Assembly (NCBI RefSeq): GCF_020164455.1 | Contig: NZ_JAIQWW010000020.1 | Coordinates: forward strand, 61,039-125,038 | Source: Phyllobacterium chamaecytisi | GTDB lineage: Bacteria > Pseudomonadota > Alphaproteobacteria > Rhizobiales > Rhizobiaceae | Reading direction: 5' to 3' | DNA: 64,000 nt | Shown here: positions 8,633 through 17,952 of the stretch, piece by piece | Layout: every line of letters begins with the position of its first letter | How positions within the stretch are numbered: position 1 is the stretch's first letter | Notes under the pieces: model-generated | What the model saw: the letters and a program-made list of their open reading frames with translations, nothing else | What the model was told of the DNA's origin: nothing | The model's database searches: none | Translations under genes and position numbers: made by a program

Positions 8633-9220
8633 CTAACGCAGCGACGAAAACCAGGCGATCAGCTCGGCACTGTTGCGCAGGCCATAGGCGCGCATGATGC
8701 GGGCGCGGTGTGCCTCAATGGTCCGCTTCGACAGGCCGATCTCCTGGGCAATCTGCGCATTGGTCTTGCCTTGCGATACCAGTGTCAGCACCTGTTTCTG
8801 CCGGTCGGAAATGAGGCTGGCGTTGCCGGCGACCGCTCGATGCATTGGCTCGAAGCAATAGAGCGCTTCGGCAAAGGGATCCGCCAGATTACGGCTACGC
8901 CCGCGCACCTGGCACCAGAAGCTCGAACCGTCACGCCGCCGCATGATGCGCTCGTCGTGATATACTTTGCCGCCGGCAAAGTTCGTCCGCCACATTTCGC
9001 CGGTGCGGACGAAATCCCTTATTTTCGGATACAGTCTTGAAAAGCTCTGGTCGATCAGTTCGTGACGCTCATAGCCGAAAGTCCCGGCGAATTCGAAATT
9101 GCAATCACGTATGATACGGTGCGTGGCATAGACCATCGGCACCGGCAGGTCAGTCAGCCGGAAGTGTTTTGCGCTTCCAGGATTCAGGATGTCGGAACTG
9201 GATAACTGCGGTGCTGTCAT
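8633..9220 (-). CDS. PAS-LuxR transcriptional regulator
   Basis: 195 aa: a PAS-like sensor domain in residues about 20-125 (FAGTFGYERHELIDQSF, then RRRDGSSFWCQVRG) and a LuxR-type helix-turn-helix at about 134-195 (LISDRQKQVLTLVSQGKTN, then IGLSKRTIEAHRARIM). There is no receiver domain, so it is not a classical response regulator. It is divergent from scoAB with an 79-bp gap and probably controls that operon in response to a small molecule or redox state. The stop lies 3 nt from the fic stop (convergent). Confidence 0.87.
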   Translation of the reverse strand: MTAPQLSSSDILNPGSAKHFRLTDLPVPMVYATHRIIRDCNFEFAGTFGYERHELIDQSFSRLYPKIRDFVRTGEMWRTNFAGGKVYHDERIMRRRDGSSFWCQVRGRSRNLADPFAEALYCFEPMHRAVAGNASLISDRQKQVLTLVSQGKTNAQIAQEIGLSKRTIEAHRARIMRAYGLRNSAELIAWFSSLR

Positions 9221-9299
9221 GCAGTATTAATACGACTATCTGCAGCGCCGGTACAAGCCATACGGTTCATGCAGAGGACAGAGAAATGGGAGATTTTTC

Positions 9300-10022
9300 T
9301 TGAAAAAAGTTCAATCAAACGTCAGCGATGCGCTGGACGGCGTGCTGTTCGACGGCATGACCATCATGGCCGGCGGGTTCGGCCTGTGCGGCATACCCGA
9401 GGCACTGATCTACGCGATCCGCGATTCCGGCGTCAAGGATTTGACCGTCATCTCCAACAATGCCGGCGTCGATGGCATCGGGCTTGGCGTGCTGCTCGAG
9501 ACCAAGCAGATCCGCAAGATGATCTCGTCCTATGTCGGCGAGAACAAACTGTTTGCCCAGCAATATCTGTCGGGCGAACTCGAACTGGAATTCAATCCGC
9601 AAGGAACGCTCGCCGAACGCATTCGCGCCGGGGGAGCGGGTATTCCGGCCTTCTTCACCAAGACCGGCGTCGGCACCATCATTGCCGAAGGCAAGGACGT
9701 GCGCGAATTCGACGGTGAATCCTACGTGATGGAGCGCGGTCTGTTTGCTGACCTTTCCATCGTCCACGCCTATAAGGGCGACACGGAAGGCAACCTTGTC
9801 TACCGCAAGACGGCGCGGAATTTCAATCCGATCATGGCGACCGCATCGAGGTTCACCGTGGCCGAAGTCGAGCATCTGGTCGACGCGGGCAAGATCGATG
9901 GCGACCAGGTGCATACGCCCGGTATTTTCGTCAAGCGGATCGTGCATGTGCCCAACCCCGTCAAACATATCGAACAACGGACGACCCGTCCGCGCCTTGT
10001 CGCTAAAAGTGAGGTGAACTGA
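9300..10022 (+). CDS. scoA: 3-oxoacid CoA-transferase subunit A
   Basis: Alpha subunit (240 aa) of succinyl-CoA:3-oxoacid CoA-transferase, which moves CoA from succinyl-CoA onto acetoacetate so ketone-body carbon enters central metabolism. The glycine-rich [15 protein letters not shown] motif near residues 22-36 and [16 protein letters not shown] near 115-130 are family hallmarks. The start is TTG, supported by GGGAGA at 9288-9293 and by the family N-terminus MKK. One base separates it from scoB, so the subunits are co-expressed. Confidence 0.94.
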   Translation: MKKVQSNVSDALDGVLFDGMTIMAGGFGLCGIPEALIYAIRDSGVKDLTVISNNAGVDGIGLGVLLETKQIRKMISSYVGENKLFAQQYLSGELELEFNPQGTLAERIRAGGAGIPAFFTKTGVGTIIAEGKDVREFDGESYVMERGLFADLSIVHAYKGDTEGNLVYRKTARNFNPIMATASRFTVAEVEHLVDAGKIDGDQVHTPGIFVKRIVHVPNPVKHIEQRTTRPRLVAKSEVN

Positions 10023-10023
10023 G

Positions 10024-10665
10024 ATGGCCTGGACACGCGATCAGATGGCCGAACGGGCCGCACAGGAACTCGAAGACGGATTTTACGTCAATCTCGGCAT
10101 CGGCATACCGACGCTGGTTGCCAACTATATCCCGACGGGAATGAGCGTGCAGCTGCAGAGCGAGAACGGCATGCTCGGCATGGGCCCTTTCCCCTATGAG
10201 GGCGAGGAAGACGCCGATTTGATCAATGCCGGCAAGCAGACCATCACCCAGCTGCCGACGACCAGCTATTTCAACGGTGCAGACAGTTTCGGCATGATCC
10301 GCGGCGGGCACATCGATCTTTCAATTCTCGGCGCAATGCAGGTCGCGCGCAATGGCGATCTCGCAAACTGGATGGTCCCGGGCAAGATGGTGAAGGGAAT
10401 GGGCGGCGCGATGGATCTTGTCGCCGGCGTCAAGAAGGTCGTCGTCGTCATGGAACACGAGGCCAAGGGCGAAGCAAAGCTCCTGGAGCAGTGCACCTTG
10501 CCGCTGACCGGGCAGCGCGTCACCGATCTGGTGATCACCGACCTCGGCGTTTTCACCGTGGAGCGACGCGGCGAGCCCAAGATGACACTCGTCGAGATTG
10601 CGCCCGGCGTAACAGTCGAGGAAATCAAGGCGAAAACCCAGGCGGTGTTCGACGTCGCGGTTTGA
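10024..10665 (+). CDS. scoB: 3-oxoacid CoA-transferase subunit B
   Basis: Beta subunit (213 aa, normal length). The catalytic glutamate is in [10 protein letters not shown] (Glu47), the residue that forms the glutamyl-CoA thioester, and the [14 protein letters not shown] segment is typical. It works as a heterotetramer with ScoA in the cytoplasm. Some CoA-transferases of this family act on 3-oxoadipate (PcaIJ), but the length and sequence favour acetoacetate; the context gives no aromatic-degradation genes next to it. Confidence 0.94.
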   Translation: MAWTRDQMAERAAQELEDGFYVNLGIGIPTLVANYIPTGMSVQLQSENGMLGMGPFPYEGEEDADLINAGKQTITQLPTTSYFNGADSFGMIRGGHIDLSILGAMQVARNGDLANWMVPGKMVKGMGGAMDLVAGVKKVVVVMEHEAKGEAKLLEQCTLPLTGQRVTDLVITDLGVFTVERRGEPKMTLVEIAPGVTVEEIKAKTQAVFDVAV

Positions 10666-10679
10666 TTGACGAATTCAGA

Positions 10680-10704
10680 GCTGGCGGACATAATATCCGC
10701 CAGC
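10680..10704. terminator. Stem-loop between convergent scoB and lipoprotein gene
   Basis: GCTGGCGGA (10680-10688) and TCCGCCAGC (10696-10704) form a perfect 9-bp stem with a 7-nt loop in the 41-bp gap between two convergent genes. There is no long T-run on either side, so termination is probable but weaker than at a classical site. Confidence 0.55.
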
Positions 10705-10706
10705 GT

Positions 10707-10889
10707 CTACCTCGTCTTCTTGACCACGCAAACTGGGCCCTCGCCCGGATAGCGGGGATCATGATCGACACACGTAGCGTCATAGCGGAAGCTGCCATAA
10801 TAGACGCGGGCGCAGCCGGAGAGTACGGGAGCGAATGTTACAAGCAGCAGAAACAGGGCTGTGGAATATTTTCGATAAAGAGGGTTCAT
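10707..10889 (-). CDS. Small predicted lipoprotein
   Basis: 60 aa from the ATG at 10889, which has a GAGGAAAA ribosome site just upstream; a longer reading to 10946 lacks one. A hydrophobic signal (TALFLLLVTFAPVLSGC) ends in the lipobox LSGC, so the mature protein would be a lipid-anchored peptide of about 35 residues with two further cysteines. No family is recognised. It converges on scoB and is unlikely to share its function. Confidence 0.65.
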   Translation of the reverse strand: MNPLYRKYSTALFLLLVTFAPVLSGCARVYYGSFRYDATCVDHDPRYPGEGPVCVVKKTR

Positions 10890-11056
10890 TTTTCCTCGCG
10901 TCGCTCCTATATATAGCCAGTTACGAGTGACACAGTAGCGTAACAATCCACTGATATTCTTCAGTAATTGGTCGAGTTTACGGTCGGCATCTTTGACATC
11001 TTACGGAAATCTGGTGCCACAATAAGGCAGGCTCCTGCTCCGTTTCCTGATCACGT

Positions 11057-11076
11057 TTTATGTGAAGTGACATAAA
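11057..11076. promoter_or_regulatory. 7-6-7 palindrome upstream of the XRE gene
   Basis: TTTATGT (11057-11063), a 6-bp spacer and ACATAAA (11070-11076) form a perfect inverted repeat about 80 bp before the XRE start codon. It is a plausible operator, perhaps for that regulator itself. The 209-bp gap around it holds no gene. Confidence 0.4.
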
Positions 11077-11155
11077 GGGGTTGATCCGCGACGATGGACG
11101 TATAAGTTCTGCCTTCCGATTTGTTAACTAAACCTTTCACGTTAGGAGCAAAGCG

Positions 11156-11422
11156 ATGAACAAACCCGCCGGCGACTATTCATTGCCAGAAACGATTTCC
11201 ACGGCGCTTGCCAATGGTACAAATATTGTCAGAGCATTTCGCGAACAATTCGGGTATTCCATCGAGGATTTGGCCGTTGCGTGCGGTCTGACGTCCCTCG
11301 AAATCGAAACGATCGAAAGCGGCCAGAATACGGATCCGCACAAACTGGAACGCATTGCGCATGCGCTTGGTCTCCCGAGCAACGCAATGATTCTTGAAGA
11401 TTCCAAGCGCCTCAGCGCCTGA
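11156..11422 (+). CDS. Small XRE/Cro-type helix-turn-helix protein
   Basis: 88 aa, with an HTH_3 fold in residues about 24-80 (FREQFGYSIEDLAVACGLTS, then IESGQNTDPHKLERIAHALG). The ATG has an AGGAG site 8 nt upstream. There is no sensor domain, and no partner toxin or phage gene sits beside it, so it is probably a stand-alone regulator. A strong terminator follows. Confidence 0.75.
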   Translation: MNKPAGDYSLPETISTALANGTNIVRAFREQFGYSIEDLAVACGLTSLEIETIESGQNTDPHKLERIAHALGLPSNAMILEDSKRLSA

Positions 11423-11452
11423 AACTCTACCACCACTAATAAATCGGCACCC

Positions 11453-11493
11453 AAAAAGCTGTCAGAGTGATATCCCAACTCTGACAGCTTTTT
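11453..11493. terminator. Strong bidirectional intrinsic terminator
   Basis: A perfect 16-bp stem (AAAAAGCTGTCAGAGT at 11453-11468 against 11478-11493) with a 9-nt loop, starting with A5 and ending with T5. It serves the XRE gene on the plus strand and the kynB-containing operon on the minus strand, whose last stop is 29 bp away. Confidence 0.92.
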
Positions 11494-11521
11494 GATTCTT
11501 GGCACTTATAATTGAGGTCTG

Positions 11522-12355
11522 TTACAGACCCAGTAATGTGCGTGTTAGCGGGTGATCCGGCTCGGTCAATCCTTCGATGACATTGGCGTGGTGCTTGCCA
11601 GGTTCTTCGACAGCATCCACCTGGCAGTCAAACCCCGACCAGACATTGGCAAGCAAAGCATTCTGCCGCAGAAATTCGGGCCGCTCCGCTGCGCCAACCC
11701 ATGCGGTTACGTCGATGCCTTCCTGCGGCTCGAGCAGGGCAGGGCTCTCCAGTCGTGCTTCCACTGCATCGAGATGCAGCGTACTGTTCATCTCGGTCTT
11801 CATCAGCGGACGCATATCGGCTATCGCCGAAATGGGCACCGTCTTGCGGATGCGATGCCGGACCGCCTGGTTCAGCGGTGACGTCACCGTCACCATGCGG
11901 GCAACGAGGTGTCCGCCTGCGGAATGTCCTGTCAGGTGGATCGGGCCCGAAACCTCATTGGCCGCGCGGGTGATAGCGCGCCCGACCTGTACGGTGATAT
12001 CGCTGACACGAACCTCCGGACACAGAGCGTAGGACGGCACGGCGACGGCGAAACCGTGGGTGAGAGCACCTTTTGCCAGATGCGACCACGCGGACTTGTC
12101 GAAATCTTCCATCCAGTACCCGCCGTGCACGAAGACGGCGAGGCCCTTCAGGTCGCCCCAGGGCACGAACAGATCGAGCCGGTTACGCGAATGCGGGCCG
12201 TAGCCGAGGTCGGCTTTGAACAGGCCTTTTTCCTGCATTTCCTCGCGAAAGTGTGCAGCCTCCGCCAGCCATCTGGCCGGATATTCGAAGCCGTCGGGAA
12301 TATACGCGAAGTTCGAATAGGCGTCGTCCCAGTCGGTAGCTGCAGTCGTACCCAT
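11522..12355 (-). CDS. Kynurenine formamidase-like alpha/beta hydrolase
   Basis: 277 aa. HGGYW at residues 77-81 forms the oxyanion hole and GHSAG at 143-147 carries nucleophile Ser145; a late KHH motif near 256 offers the catalytic histidine. The HGGYW plus GHSAGGHL pair is characteristic of eukaryote/BNA7-type arylformamidases, which hydrolyse N-formylkynurenine to kynurenine and formate. This is not the metal-dependent KynB fold, so the symbol is left out. It is the last gene of the importer operon, 6 nt after the permease, and lies across a divergent promoter from kynU and kynA, which supplies the missing step. Confidence 0.85.
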   Translation of the reverse strand: MGTTAATDWDDAYSNFAYIPDGFEYPARWLAEAAHFREEMQEKGLFKADLGYGPHSRNRLDLFVPWGDLKGLAVFVHGGYWMEDFDKSAWSHLAKGALTHGFAVAVPSYALCPEVRVSDITVQVGRAITRAANEVSGPIHLTGHSAGGHLVARMVTVTSPLNQAVRHRIRKTVPISAIADMRPLMKTEMNSTLHLDAVEARLESPALLEPQEGIDVTAWVGAAERPEFLRQNALLANVWSGFDCQVDAVEEPGKHHANVIEGLTEPDHPLTRTLLGL

Positions 12356-12361
12356 GTCTTC

Positions 12362-13273
12362 CTATTCCCTGATCTTTTCCCTTATCTGAACGCCACCGCC
12401 GGACCTGCGCAGGTTCGGCAGAGCCAACATCAAGAGCACGAACGCGCCGGTGGCAAATTTCAGATCCGCAGGCGCAAGACCAAGCGTCAGACAGAACGAG
12501 ATCAGCTGGTAGTACACCAGCGAGCCGACAACCGGGGCCAGAACCTGCCGAAGGATCGTCTGGCGGCCTGTAATGGCCTCGCCGATGATCAGCGCGGCAA
12601 GACCGTTGATAAGTATGCCGAAGCCCATGTTGACGTCGGCGAAACCTTGCGTCTGCACCATGATACTGCCACCCGTCGCGGAAAGTGCACTCGCAACACC
12701 GACGCCGATAATTGTTGCCGTGCCGACGTCGATGCCCTGTGCCTCGGCCATATCGGGGCTGGCCCCGACTGCACGCATCGCCGTACCCTTTTCGGACATG
12801 AAGAAATACAGCATGGCGCCGAGAACCAGCGCAACCAGCAAACCGACAATCAGGATCTTGGTCCACGGGAAATTGGCGGAAGGGCCGGCAAGGATGGTGA
12901 AGACGGTATCATAGGTGAAGAGCGGAATATTGGTGCGGCCCATGATGCGCAAATTGATGCTGTAGAGCATCGTCATGACCAGGATACCGGCGAGCAGCGT
13001 GTTGATCCTGAAACGCAGGTGGATGAACGCGGTGGTGCAGCCGGCGGCAAAACCGCAAAGCAGCGCAACGAAGCAGGCGAGAAATGGATTGGCGCCGGCG
13101 GTGATCAGCGTGCCGCAGACACACCCGCCAAGTGGAAAGGCGCCTTCCGAGGTCAGATCGGGAAAGTTCAGGATGCGGAAAGGCAGCATGACGCCCAGCA
13201 CCACGAAGGAGACGATCAGGCTTTGGGCGATGGTGACAGGGATCAGGCCATAGAAACTGTTGAATACGTCCAC
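12362..13273 (-). CDS. ABC transporter permease (TrpY-like)
   Basis: 303 aa from a GTG at 13273, preceded by AGGGAGG within the end of the ATPase gene; a longer reading runs into that gene. About eight to nine membrane segments are visible, with the branched-chain/simple-sugar permease-like fold (LPFRILNFPDLTSEGAF; GINALAALIIGEAITGR-like region). It matches the permease of the PF04392-linked systems of which TrpXYZ is the named example. Substrate is probably tryptophan or a related aromatic amino acid, inferred from the kyn genes around it. Confidence 0.83.
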   Translation of the reverse strand: MDVFNSFYGLIPVTIAQSLIVSFVVLGVMLPFRILNFPDLTSEGAFPLGGCVCGTLITAGANPFLACFVALLCGFAAGCTTAFIHLRFRINTLLAGILVMTMLYSINLRIMGRTNIPLFTYDTVFTILAGPSANFPWTKILIVGLLVALVLGAMLYFFMSEKGTAMRAVGASPDMAEAQGIDVGTATIIGVGVASALSATGGSIMVQTQGFADVNMGFGILINGLAALIIGEAITGRQTILRQVLAPVVGSLVYYQLISFCLTLGLAPADLKFATGAFVLLMLALPNLRRSGGGVQIREKIRE

Positions 13274-13277
13274 GGCC

Positions 13278-14072
13278 TCAACCTCCCTGCAACGCGATAG
13301 CGTCGGATTTGGTGTGGAACCGCTCGACAAGATCCGCAACGGTAATACCGTTTTTCTCTTCCTGACCGATTTCCACGAGAACCTTGCCCGCGTCCATCAT
13401 GATGATCCTGTTACCGTATTTGATTGCATGCTCCATGTTGTGCGTGACCATCAGTGTCGTCAGTTGCAACGCTTCCACAGCCCGCACAGTCGTATCCATC
13501 ACCAGCTTTGCCGTGCGCGGATCGAGCGCGGCCGTGTGCTCGTCCAGAAGCAGGAGTTTCGGCCGCGTCGACACCGCCATGACCAGAGACAGCGATTGGC
13601 GCTGGCCACCGGAGAGGAGGCCGACCTGCATGTCGAGACGCTTTTCCAGCCCGAGATTGAGTTCCGCCAGTTGCTCGCTGTATTTGGCCCGGCGGGCGGC
13701 AGTGAGCCCATAGGAAAAGCTGCGAGGCTTGCCGCGCAATTCGGCCAGCAGCATGTTTTCGCCGATGGTCATGGTCGGGGCGGTGCCGATCATCGGATCC
13801 TGGAACACGCGGGCAATGAACTGGGCACGGCGGTGGGCGTTCAGCCGGGTGACGTCCCGCCCGTCAATCGTGATCTGGCCGGAATCCAGCGGCAGCTTGC
13901 CGGAGACAGCATTGAGAAAACTCGACTTGCCGGCGCCATTGCTGCCAATGACGATGCAAAAATCTCCGGGCTTCAGCGCGACATCAAGGCCATCGAGCGC
14001 CCGGCGCTCGTCGAGGGTGCCGCGATAGAAAATCTTGGTGCCGCCCTTCACGGACAGCATGTCGGTTGTCAT
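13278..14072 (-). CDS. ABC transporter ATP-binding protein (TrpZ-like)
   Basis: 264 aa from the ATG at 14072, which has a GAGGG site 8 nt upstream; an ATG 8 codons earlier lacks one. Walker A GSNGAGKSS, signature LLSGGQRQSLSL, Walker B LLLLDEHTAALD (note His in place of the usual Pro) and the switch VTHNMEHA are all present. It overlaps nothing; its TGA stop sits 4 nt before the permease GTG. Confidence 0.9.
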   Translation of the reverse strand: MTTDMLSVKGGTKIFYRGTLDERRALDGLDVALKPGDFCIVIGSNGAGKSSFLNAVSGKLPLDSGQITIDGRDVTRLNAHRRAQFIARVFQDPMIGTAPTMTIGENMLLAELRGKPRSFSYGLTAARRAKYSEQLAELNLGLEKRLDMQVGLLSGGQRQSLSLVMAVSTRPKLLLLDEHTAALDPRTAKLVMDTTVRAVEALQLTTLMVTHNMEHAIKYGNRIIMMDAGKVLVEIGQEEKNGITVADLVERFHTKSDAIALQGG

Positions 14073-14164
14073 GTGTAAGCCCTCAAACCAATGCACAACC
14101 TGCGTTTAATAGTTCCCGCGCTGGCTGCGCAGGACCTATATGTTTGCAGGCGAAAGGAGAAGGC

Positions 14165-15139
14165 TTATTTCACGAAGCATTCACAATCTTTGAGGCTATC
14201 GGGTACCTTTTGGCCTGTTTTTGCCAGAACAGCCTCGTTGATCAGCGCCGTGTGGTCCTCATAGGTCGGTTTGATCGGTGCAAGGCTTGCCGGTGACTTG
14301 CCAGCGATAATCTCCGATGCGAGCTTGGCCGCATTCTGGCCGACCTTGGTGTAGGAGACTTCGAAAGCCGCAGCAACGAGACCATCGCGTACCGCCTGCG
14401 CCGAGGCATTGACGATAGGGATATTGATGTTGAGCGCCGCAGCAGCCACAGCCGGAACCGCAGGCTGGACCAGATTGGAGCCCGGAACATAGATCACATC
14501 GGTCTTGCCGGCGAGCGAGCTGACCCGGATCGGAATGTCATTGGTGTTGTCGAGACCGACCTCCACAAGTTCCAGGCCTTCGGCTTTGGCGGCTTCCGTG
14601 ATCAGCTTCAGCACCGCAACGTCATTGTCTTCGCCGGGATTGTAGAGATAAGCGAGACGCTTGGCGTCCGGCAGCAGCTTCTTGATGAACTTGACCACCG
14701 AGCTGACGTCCTGCAGGTCGGAAGCGCCGGTCATGCCGGTATCGCCTGCATCCCACGAGGGTGTGAGCTTGGCCGCAACCGGATCGGTGACGGCGGCGAA
14801 GACCACCGGCGTGCCGGAATTACCGACGATCTGCCGTGCGCCCTGGGCAACCGGCGTCGTGATGGCGAGGATAAGCTTCGGATTGCTGGAAACGAGTTTG
14901 GTGACCATTTGCGGGATCAGCGTCGCATCGAAATTCACCTGCAATTCGTCATAGACGGCATCTGTGACACCAAGCTTGGTCAGTTCTGCCTTGAATGCGG
15001 TGACCGTTTCATCGAGCTGCGGGTGCTTGCCGAATTGTGCGATGCCGATTTTGGTTTCGGCCGAGGCGGCTCCAAGCCCAAGCCCAAGACCAAGTGCTGC
15101 AGCCAGCGCTGTTCGCACTGCATATTTTGCGCCGATCAT
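14165..15139 (-). CDS. ABC transporter substrate-binding protein (PF04392/TrpX-like)
   Basis: 324 aa from the ATG at 15139. A signal peptide with a Gly-Leu repeat (LGLGLGLGAASA) is cleaved before ETKIGIAQFG. The two-lobed body (KLILAITTPVAQGARQI; TGASDLQDV) matches the ABC_sub_bind family whose best-studied members bind tryptophan or tyrosine. First gene of the operon, divergent from kynU. Imported tryptophan would feed directly into the kynurenine pathway; kynurenine itself is another possible ligand. Confidence 0.87.
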   Translation of the reverse strand: MIGAKYAVRTALAAALGLGLGLGAASAETKIGIAQFGKHPQLDETVTAFKAELTKLGVTDAVYDELQVNFDATLIPQMVTKLVSSNPKLILAITTPVAQGARQIVGNSGTPVVFAAVTDPVAAKLTPSWDAGDTGMTGASDLQDVSSVVKFIKKLLPDAKRLAYLYNPGEDNDVAVLKLITEAAKAEGLELVEVGLDNTNDIPIRVSSLAGKTDVIYVPGSNLVQPAVPAVAAAALNINIPIVNASAQAVRDGLVAAAFEVSYTKVGQNAAKLASEIIAGKSPASLAPIKPTYEDHTALINEAVLAKTGQKVPDSLKDCECFVK

Positions 15140-15188
15140 TTTGTTATTCTCCCTTTTATACCCCACTATCGAGCAGGGTCTGGTTATA

Positions 15189-15217
15189 TTGACAAGTTCA
15201 TACCAAAGTAAATTGTA
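15189..15217 (+). promoter_or_regulatory. Probable sigma-70-type promoter for kynU-kynA
   Basis: TTGACA at 15189-15194, a 17-bp spacer and ATTGTA at 15212-15217, about 65 bp before the kynU ATG in the 143-bp divergent gap. No clear palindromic operator is seen, although kyn operons are often controlled by an Lrp/AsnC regulator, which is not present in this window. Confidence 0.5.
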
Positions 15218-15282
15218 GCCGTTAAGCGACTTGTGCAAAGCCGTGAACTGACGCCACCACATTCATTATCAAGAAAGAAGAA

Positions 15283-16530
15283 ATGGACAGCACCACCATC
15301 AAGATCGATGCCACACAAGCTGACCTGGCCGATCCGCTGCGCGCCTACCGCGACAGATTCGAACTGCCGGAGGGCGTGATCTATCTCGATGGCAATTCGC
15401 TTGGCGCCTTGCCGAAGTCCGTCAGGCAGCGGGTGGCGAAGACAATCGCCGAGGAATGGGGTGAGCAGCTGATCCGCAGCTGGAATACTGCTGACTGGGT
15501 GCACCTGCCGCAGCGCGTCGGCGAGAAAATCGCACGGCTGATCGGCGCCGACGCGCGAACGGTCGTCGCGGCCGACAGCACCTCGATCAACCTGTTCAAG
15601 GTATTGTCGGCGGCCCTCGAGCTCAATCAGGAACGCCGCAAGATCGTTTCGGAGCGCGATAACTTTCCGACTGATCTTTATATCGCAGAAGGTGTGGCCA
15701 AGCAGATTGGCAAGGGTCACCGGCTGGTTCTTGCCGATACCCCCAAAGATATGCCGGACTTGCTGGATGAAGATGTGGCTGTGCTGATGCTGACCCATGT
15801 CAATTACCGCAACGGCTATCGTCACGACATGGCGGCGCTGACCAAAGCGGCGCATGACAAGGGTATCCTCGTCATCTGGGATCTCGCGCATACGGCTGGC
15901 GCAATGCCGGTTGACCTGACTGGCGCGCAGGCCGATTTCGCCATCGGTTGCGGCTACAAATATCTCAATGGCGGGCCCGGCGCTCCGGCATTTCTTTATG
16001 TCAATCCACGCCATCACGGCGGGTTCCGCCAGCCGCTTTCCGGCTGGTTCGGACATCGCGCACCGTTCGATTTCGATTCCGTCTATGCGCCGTCTAGCAG
16101 CATCGAACAATATCTGTGCGGGACACCGCCAGTGCTGGCGATGGTCGCCATGGACGAGGCCATGTCGCTGTGGGACGATGTCGACATGGAGGCCGTGCGC
16201 GCGAAATCCATCGGGCTCTGCGATTTCTTCATTCAGGAAGTAGGCGAATTTGCCGAGGAACTTGGGCTGACACTGGTAACGCCGCAAGACTCTGACCAGC
16301 GCGGTAGCCAGGTGTCCTACGCCTGCGGCAATGGCTATGCCATCATGCAGGCGTTGATTGCGCGTGGCGTGATCGGCGATTTCCGTGCGCCGGATATCAT
16401 CCGCTTCGGCATGACGCCGCTCTACCTGAGCTTCACGGAAGTGGCGCAAGCCGCAGCCATTCTCAAGGACATCCTCGCGACGCGCGCCTGGGACCAACCC
16501 GAATATCAGGTGAGGGGAGCGGTCACGTGA
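15283..16530 (+). CDS. kynU: Kynureninase
   Basis: PLP enzyme of 415 aa (normal length) that cleaves kynurenine to anthranilate and alanine. The Schiff-base lysine is Lys226 in the segment [15 protein letters not shown], a kynureninase hallmark, and the N-terminal [14 protein letters not shown] is also diagnostic. The start ATG follows GAAAGAAGAA. The stop overlaps the kynA GTG (GTGA), so the two are coupled. Confidence 0.96.
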   Translation: MDSTTIKIDATQADLADPLRAYRDRFELPEGVIYLDGNSLGALPKSVRQRVAKTIAEEWGEQLIRSWNTADWVHLPQRVGEKIARLIGADARTVVAADSTSINLFKVLSAALELNQERRKIVSERDNFPTDLYIAEGVAKQIGKGHRLVLADTPKDMPDLLDEDVAVLMLTHVNYRNGYRHDMAALTKAAHDKGILVIWDLAHTAGAMPVDLTGAQADFAIGCGYKYLNGGPGAPAFLYVNPRHHGGFRQPLSGWFGHRAPFDFDSVYAPSSSIEQYLCGTPPVLAMVAMDEAMSLWDDVDMEAVRAKSIGLCDFFIQEVGEFAEELGLTLVTPQDSDQRGSQVSYACGNGYAIMQALIARGVIGDFRAPDIIRFGMTPLYLSFTEVAQAAAILKDILATRAWDQPEYQVRGAVT

Positions 16531-17366
16531 TACGCACACCCTACGATCCGGAAACTGAAGGCGCGCAGATGCGCTTCGAAGGACGTATGTCCTATGGCGA
16601 TTATCTGCGGCTCGACAGGATACTGACGGCGCAGACGCCGCTTTCCGCTGCCCATGACGAGATGTTGTTCATCGTACAGCATCAGGCGTCCGAAATCTGG
16701 ATGCGGCTTGTTATCCACGAACTGACTTCGGTTTGCGAGCACATCGCAAGGGATGATCTCGCGCCCTCCTTCAAGATGCTGGCGCGGGTCTCGCGCATTC
16801 TCGACCAGTTGAACTCGGCATGGGACGTCTTGAGGACGATGACGCCCAGCGAATATACGACCTTTCGCGAAGCGCTCGGCATGTCATCCGGGTTCCAGTC
16901 ATTCCAGTACCGGGCGATCGAGTTCCTCGCCGGCAACAAAAATGCGGCGATGATGCGCCCCCACGAGCACAAGCCGGATATTCATGCCTGGCTCGAGCAA
17001 TTCCTGCATGCGCCGAGCATCTACGACCAGTCTATCCGGCTTTTGGCGCGCAAGGGCTTCGTCATCGACCAGCCGGTGCTGGAGCGCGACTGTTCACTGC
17101 CCTACCAGCCGAACAACAGCGTGCGCGACGCGTGGCTGGTGATCTACCGCGACCCGGAAGGCCACTGGCCGCTCTATGAACTGGCGGAAAAGCTGGTGGA
17201 CTTCGAAGATTATTTCCGCCGCTGGCGCTTCAACCACGTGACGACCGTCGAGCGTATCATCGGCTTCAAGACCGGCACCGGCGGAACATCCGGCGTCAAC
17301 TACTTGCGCAAGATGCTGGAAGTGGTGCTGTTCCCGGAATTGTGGAGCGTGAGAACGAACCTTTAG
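16527..17366 (+). CDS. kynA: Tryptophan 2,3-dioxygenase
   Basis: Heme dioxygenase of 279 aa opening the indole ring of L-tryptophan to N-formylkynurenine, first step of the pathway. [13 protein letters not shown], the [14 protein letters not shown] active-site helix (with the distal histidine), and YRDPEGHW are characteristic. It starts with GTG inside the kynU stop codon. Gene order kynU-kynA with the formamidase on the other arm gives a complete tryptophan to anthranilate route. Confidence 0.96.
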   Translation: MIRTPYDPETEGAQMRFEGRMSYGDYLRLDRILTAQTPLSAAHDEMLFIVQHQASEIWMRLVIHELTSVCEHIARDDLAPSFKMLARVSRILDQLNSAWDVLRTMTPSEYTTFREALGMSSGFQSFQYRAIEFLAGNKNAAMMRPHEHKPDIHAWLEQFLHAPSIYDQSIRLLARKGFVIDQPVLERDCSLPYQPNNSVRDAWLVIYRDPEGHWPLYELAEKLVDFEDYFRRWRFNHVTTVERIIGFKTGTGGTSGVNYLRKMLEVVLFPELWSVRTNL

Positions 17367-17722
17367 GCCGCCCGTTTGTCGATAGCCACGCAATCCACCG
17401 CAGATTTGGCGTGGATATGGTTGCTGTGGGCAAAACCATGCCTGGCGATTGCGGCAAGATCATCATCGGGCTTGATGGGACGAGACCACCAATTGTCGTT
17501 GAGCGTCCAACCTTGCGCAGTGGCGCTTTCCACCTCGGAACTGTCCGGACGCAGCACGCATGATTCGTGCACGATACGCGCATTGGGAGAGCGCTTGTTC
17601 ATCATCTGGCGGCCGCGTGCCAGTGCACTTGCCTCGTCATCGGCGATGACAAGCTGGTGAAACAGATGACGTGTCTGTTTATACTTTGTCAGATAAGCGA
17701 ATTTGACCTGATATGCTGGCAC
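17363..17722 (-). CDS. Conserved-looking hypothetical protein
   Basis: 119 aa, convergent with kynA and overlapping its stop by 4 nt. It has no signal peptide or membrane segment, and the composition is ordinary. The N-terminal third ([20 protein letters not shown]) is basic. I do not recognise a domain. The full-length open frame with coding-like codon use and the tight convergent packing suggest a real gene. Upstream, 17723-17952 is AT-rich, holds no gene and probably carries this gene's promoter. Confidence 0.55.
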   Translation of the reverse strand: MPAYQVKFAYLTKYKQTRHLFHQLVIADDEASALARGRQMMNKRSPNARIVHESCVLRPDSSEVESATAQGWTLNDNWWSRPIKPDDDLAAIARHGFAHSNHIHAKSAVDCVAIDKRAA

Positions 17723-17952
17723 TACATGCTCCTAGCAAAGACTCAAGCGTTAACCATTTATTAATATTGTTGGCGAACCGGTCTTTTTCAAGGAGCGGGA
17801 AGTTTTGCACAGATAAATTTGCGGTTTAACAAAAAAGTGAGATTCGGATAAAGGCTTGTTTTTACAACAGAATAGACAACTCGTTACGAAGGCGAAATAA
17901 AAGCCGTCCGAGATTAGATCCGAGTGGCTGAGTAACTCATAGATTCTGATTC

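Noticed and set aside
11909..13300. 463-aa open frame on the plus strand
   Set aside because: Antisense to the formamidase and the TrpY-like permease; highly charged composition typical of the complement of membrane-protein genes.
15184..16539. 451-aa open frame on the minus strand
   Set aside because: Lies antisense to kynU over its whole length; kynU has full domain support, and the antisense protein is rich in His/Arg with no domain.
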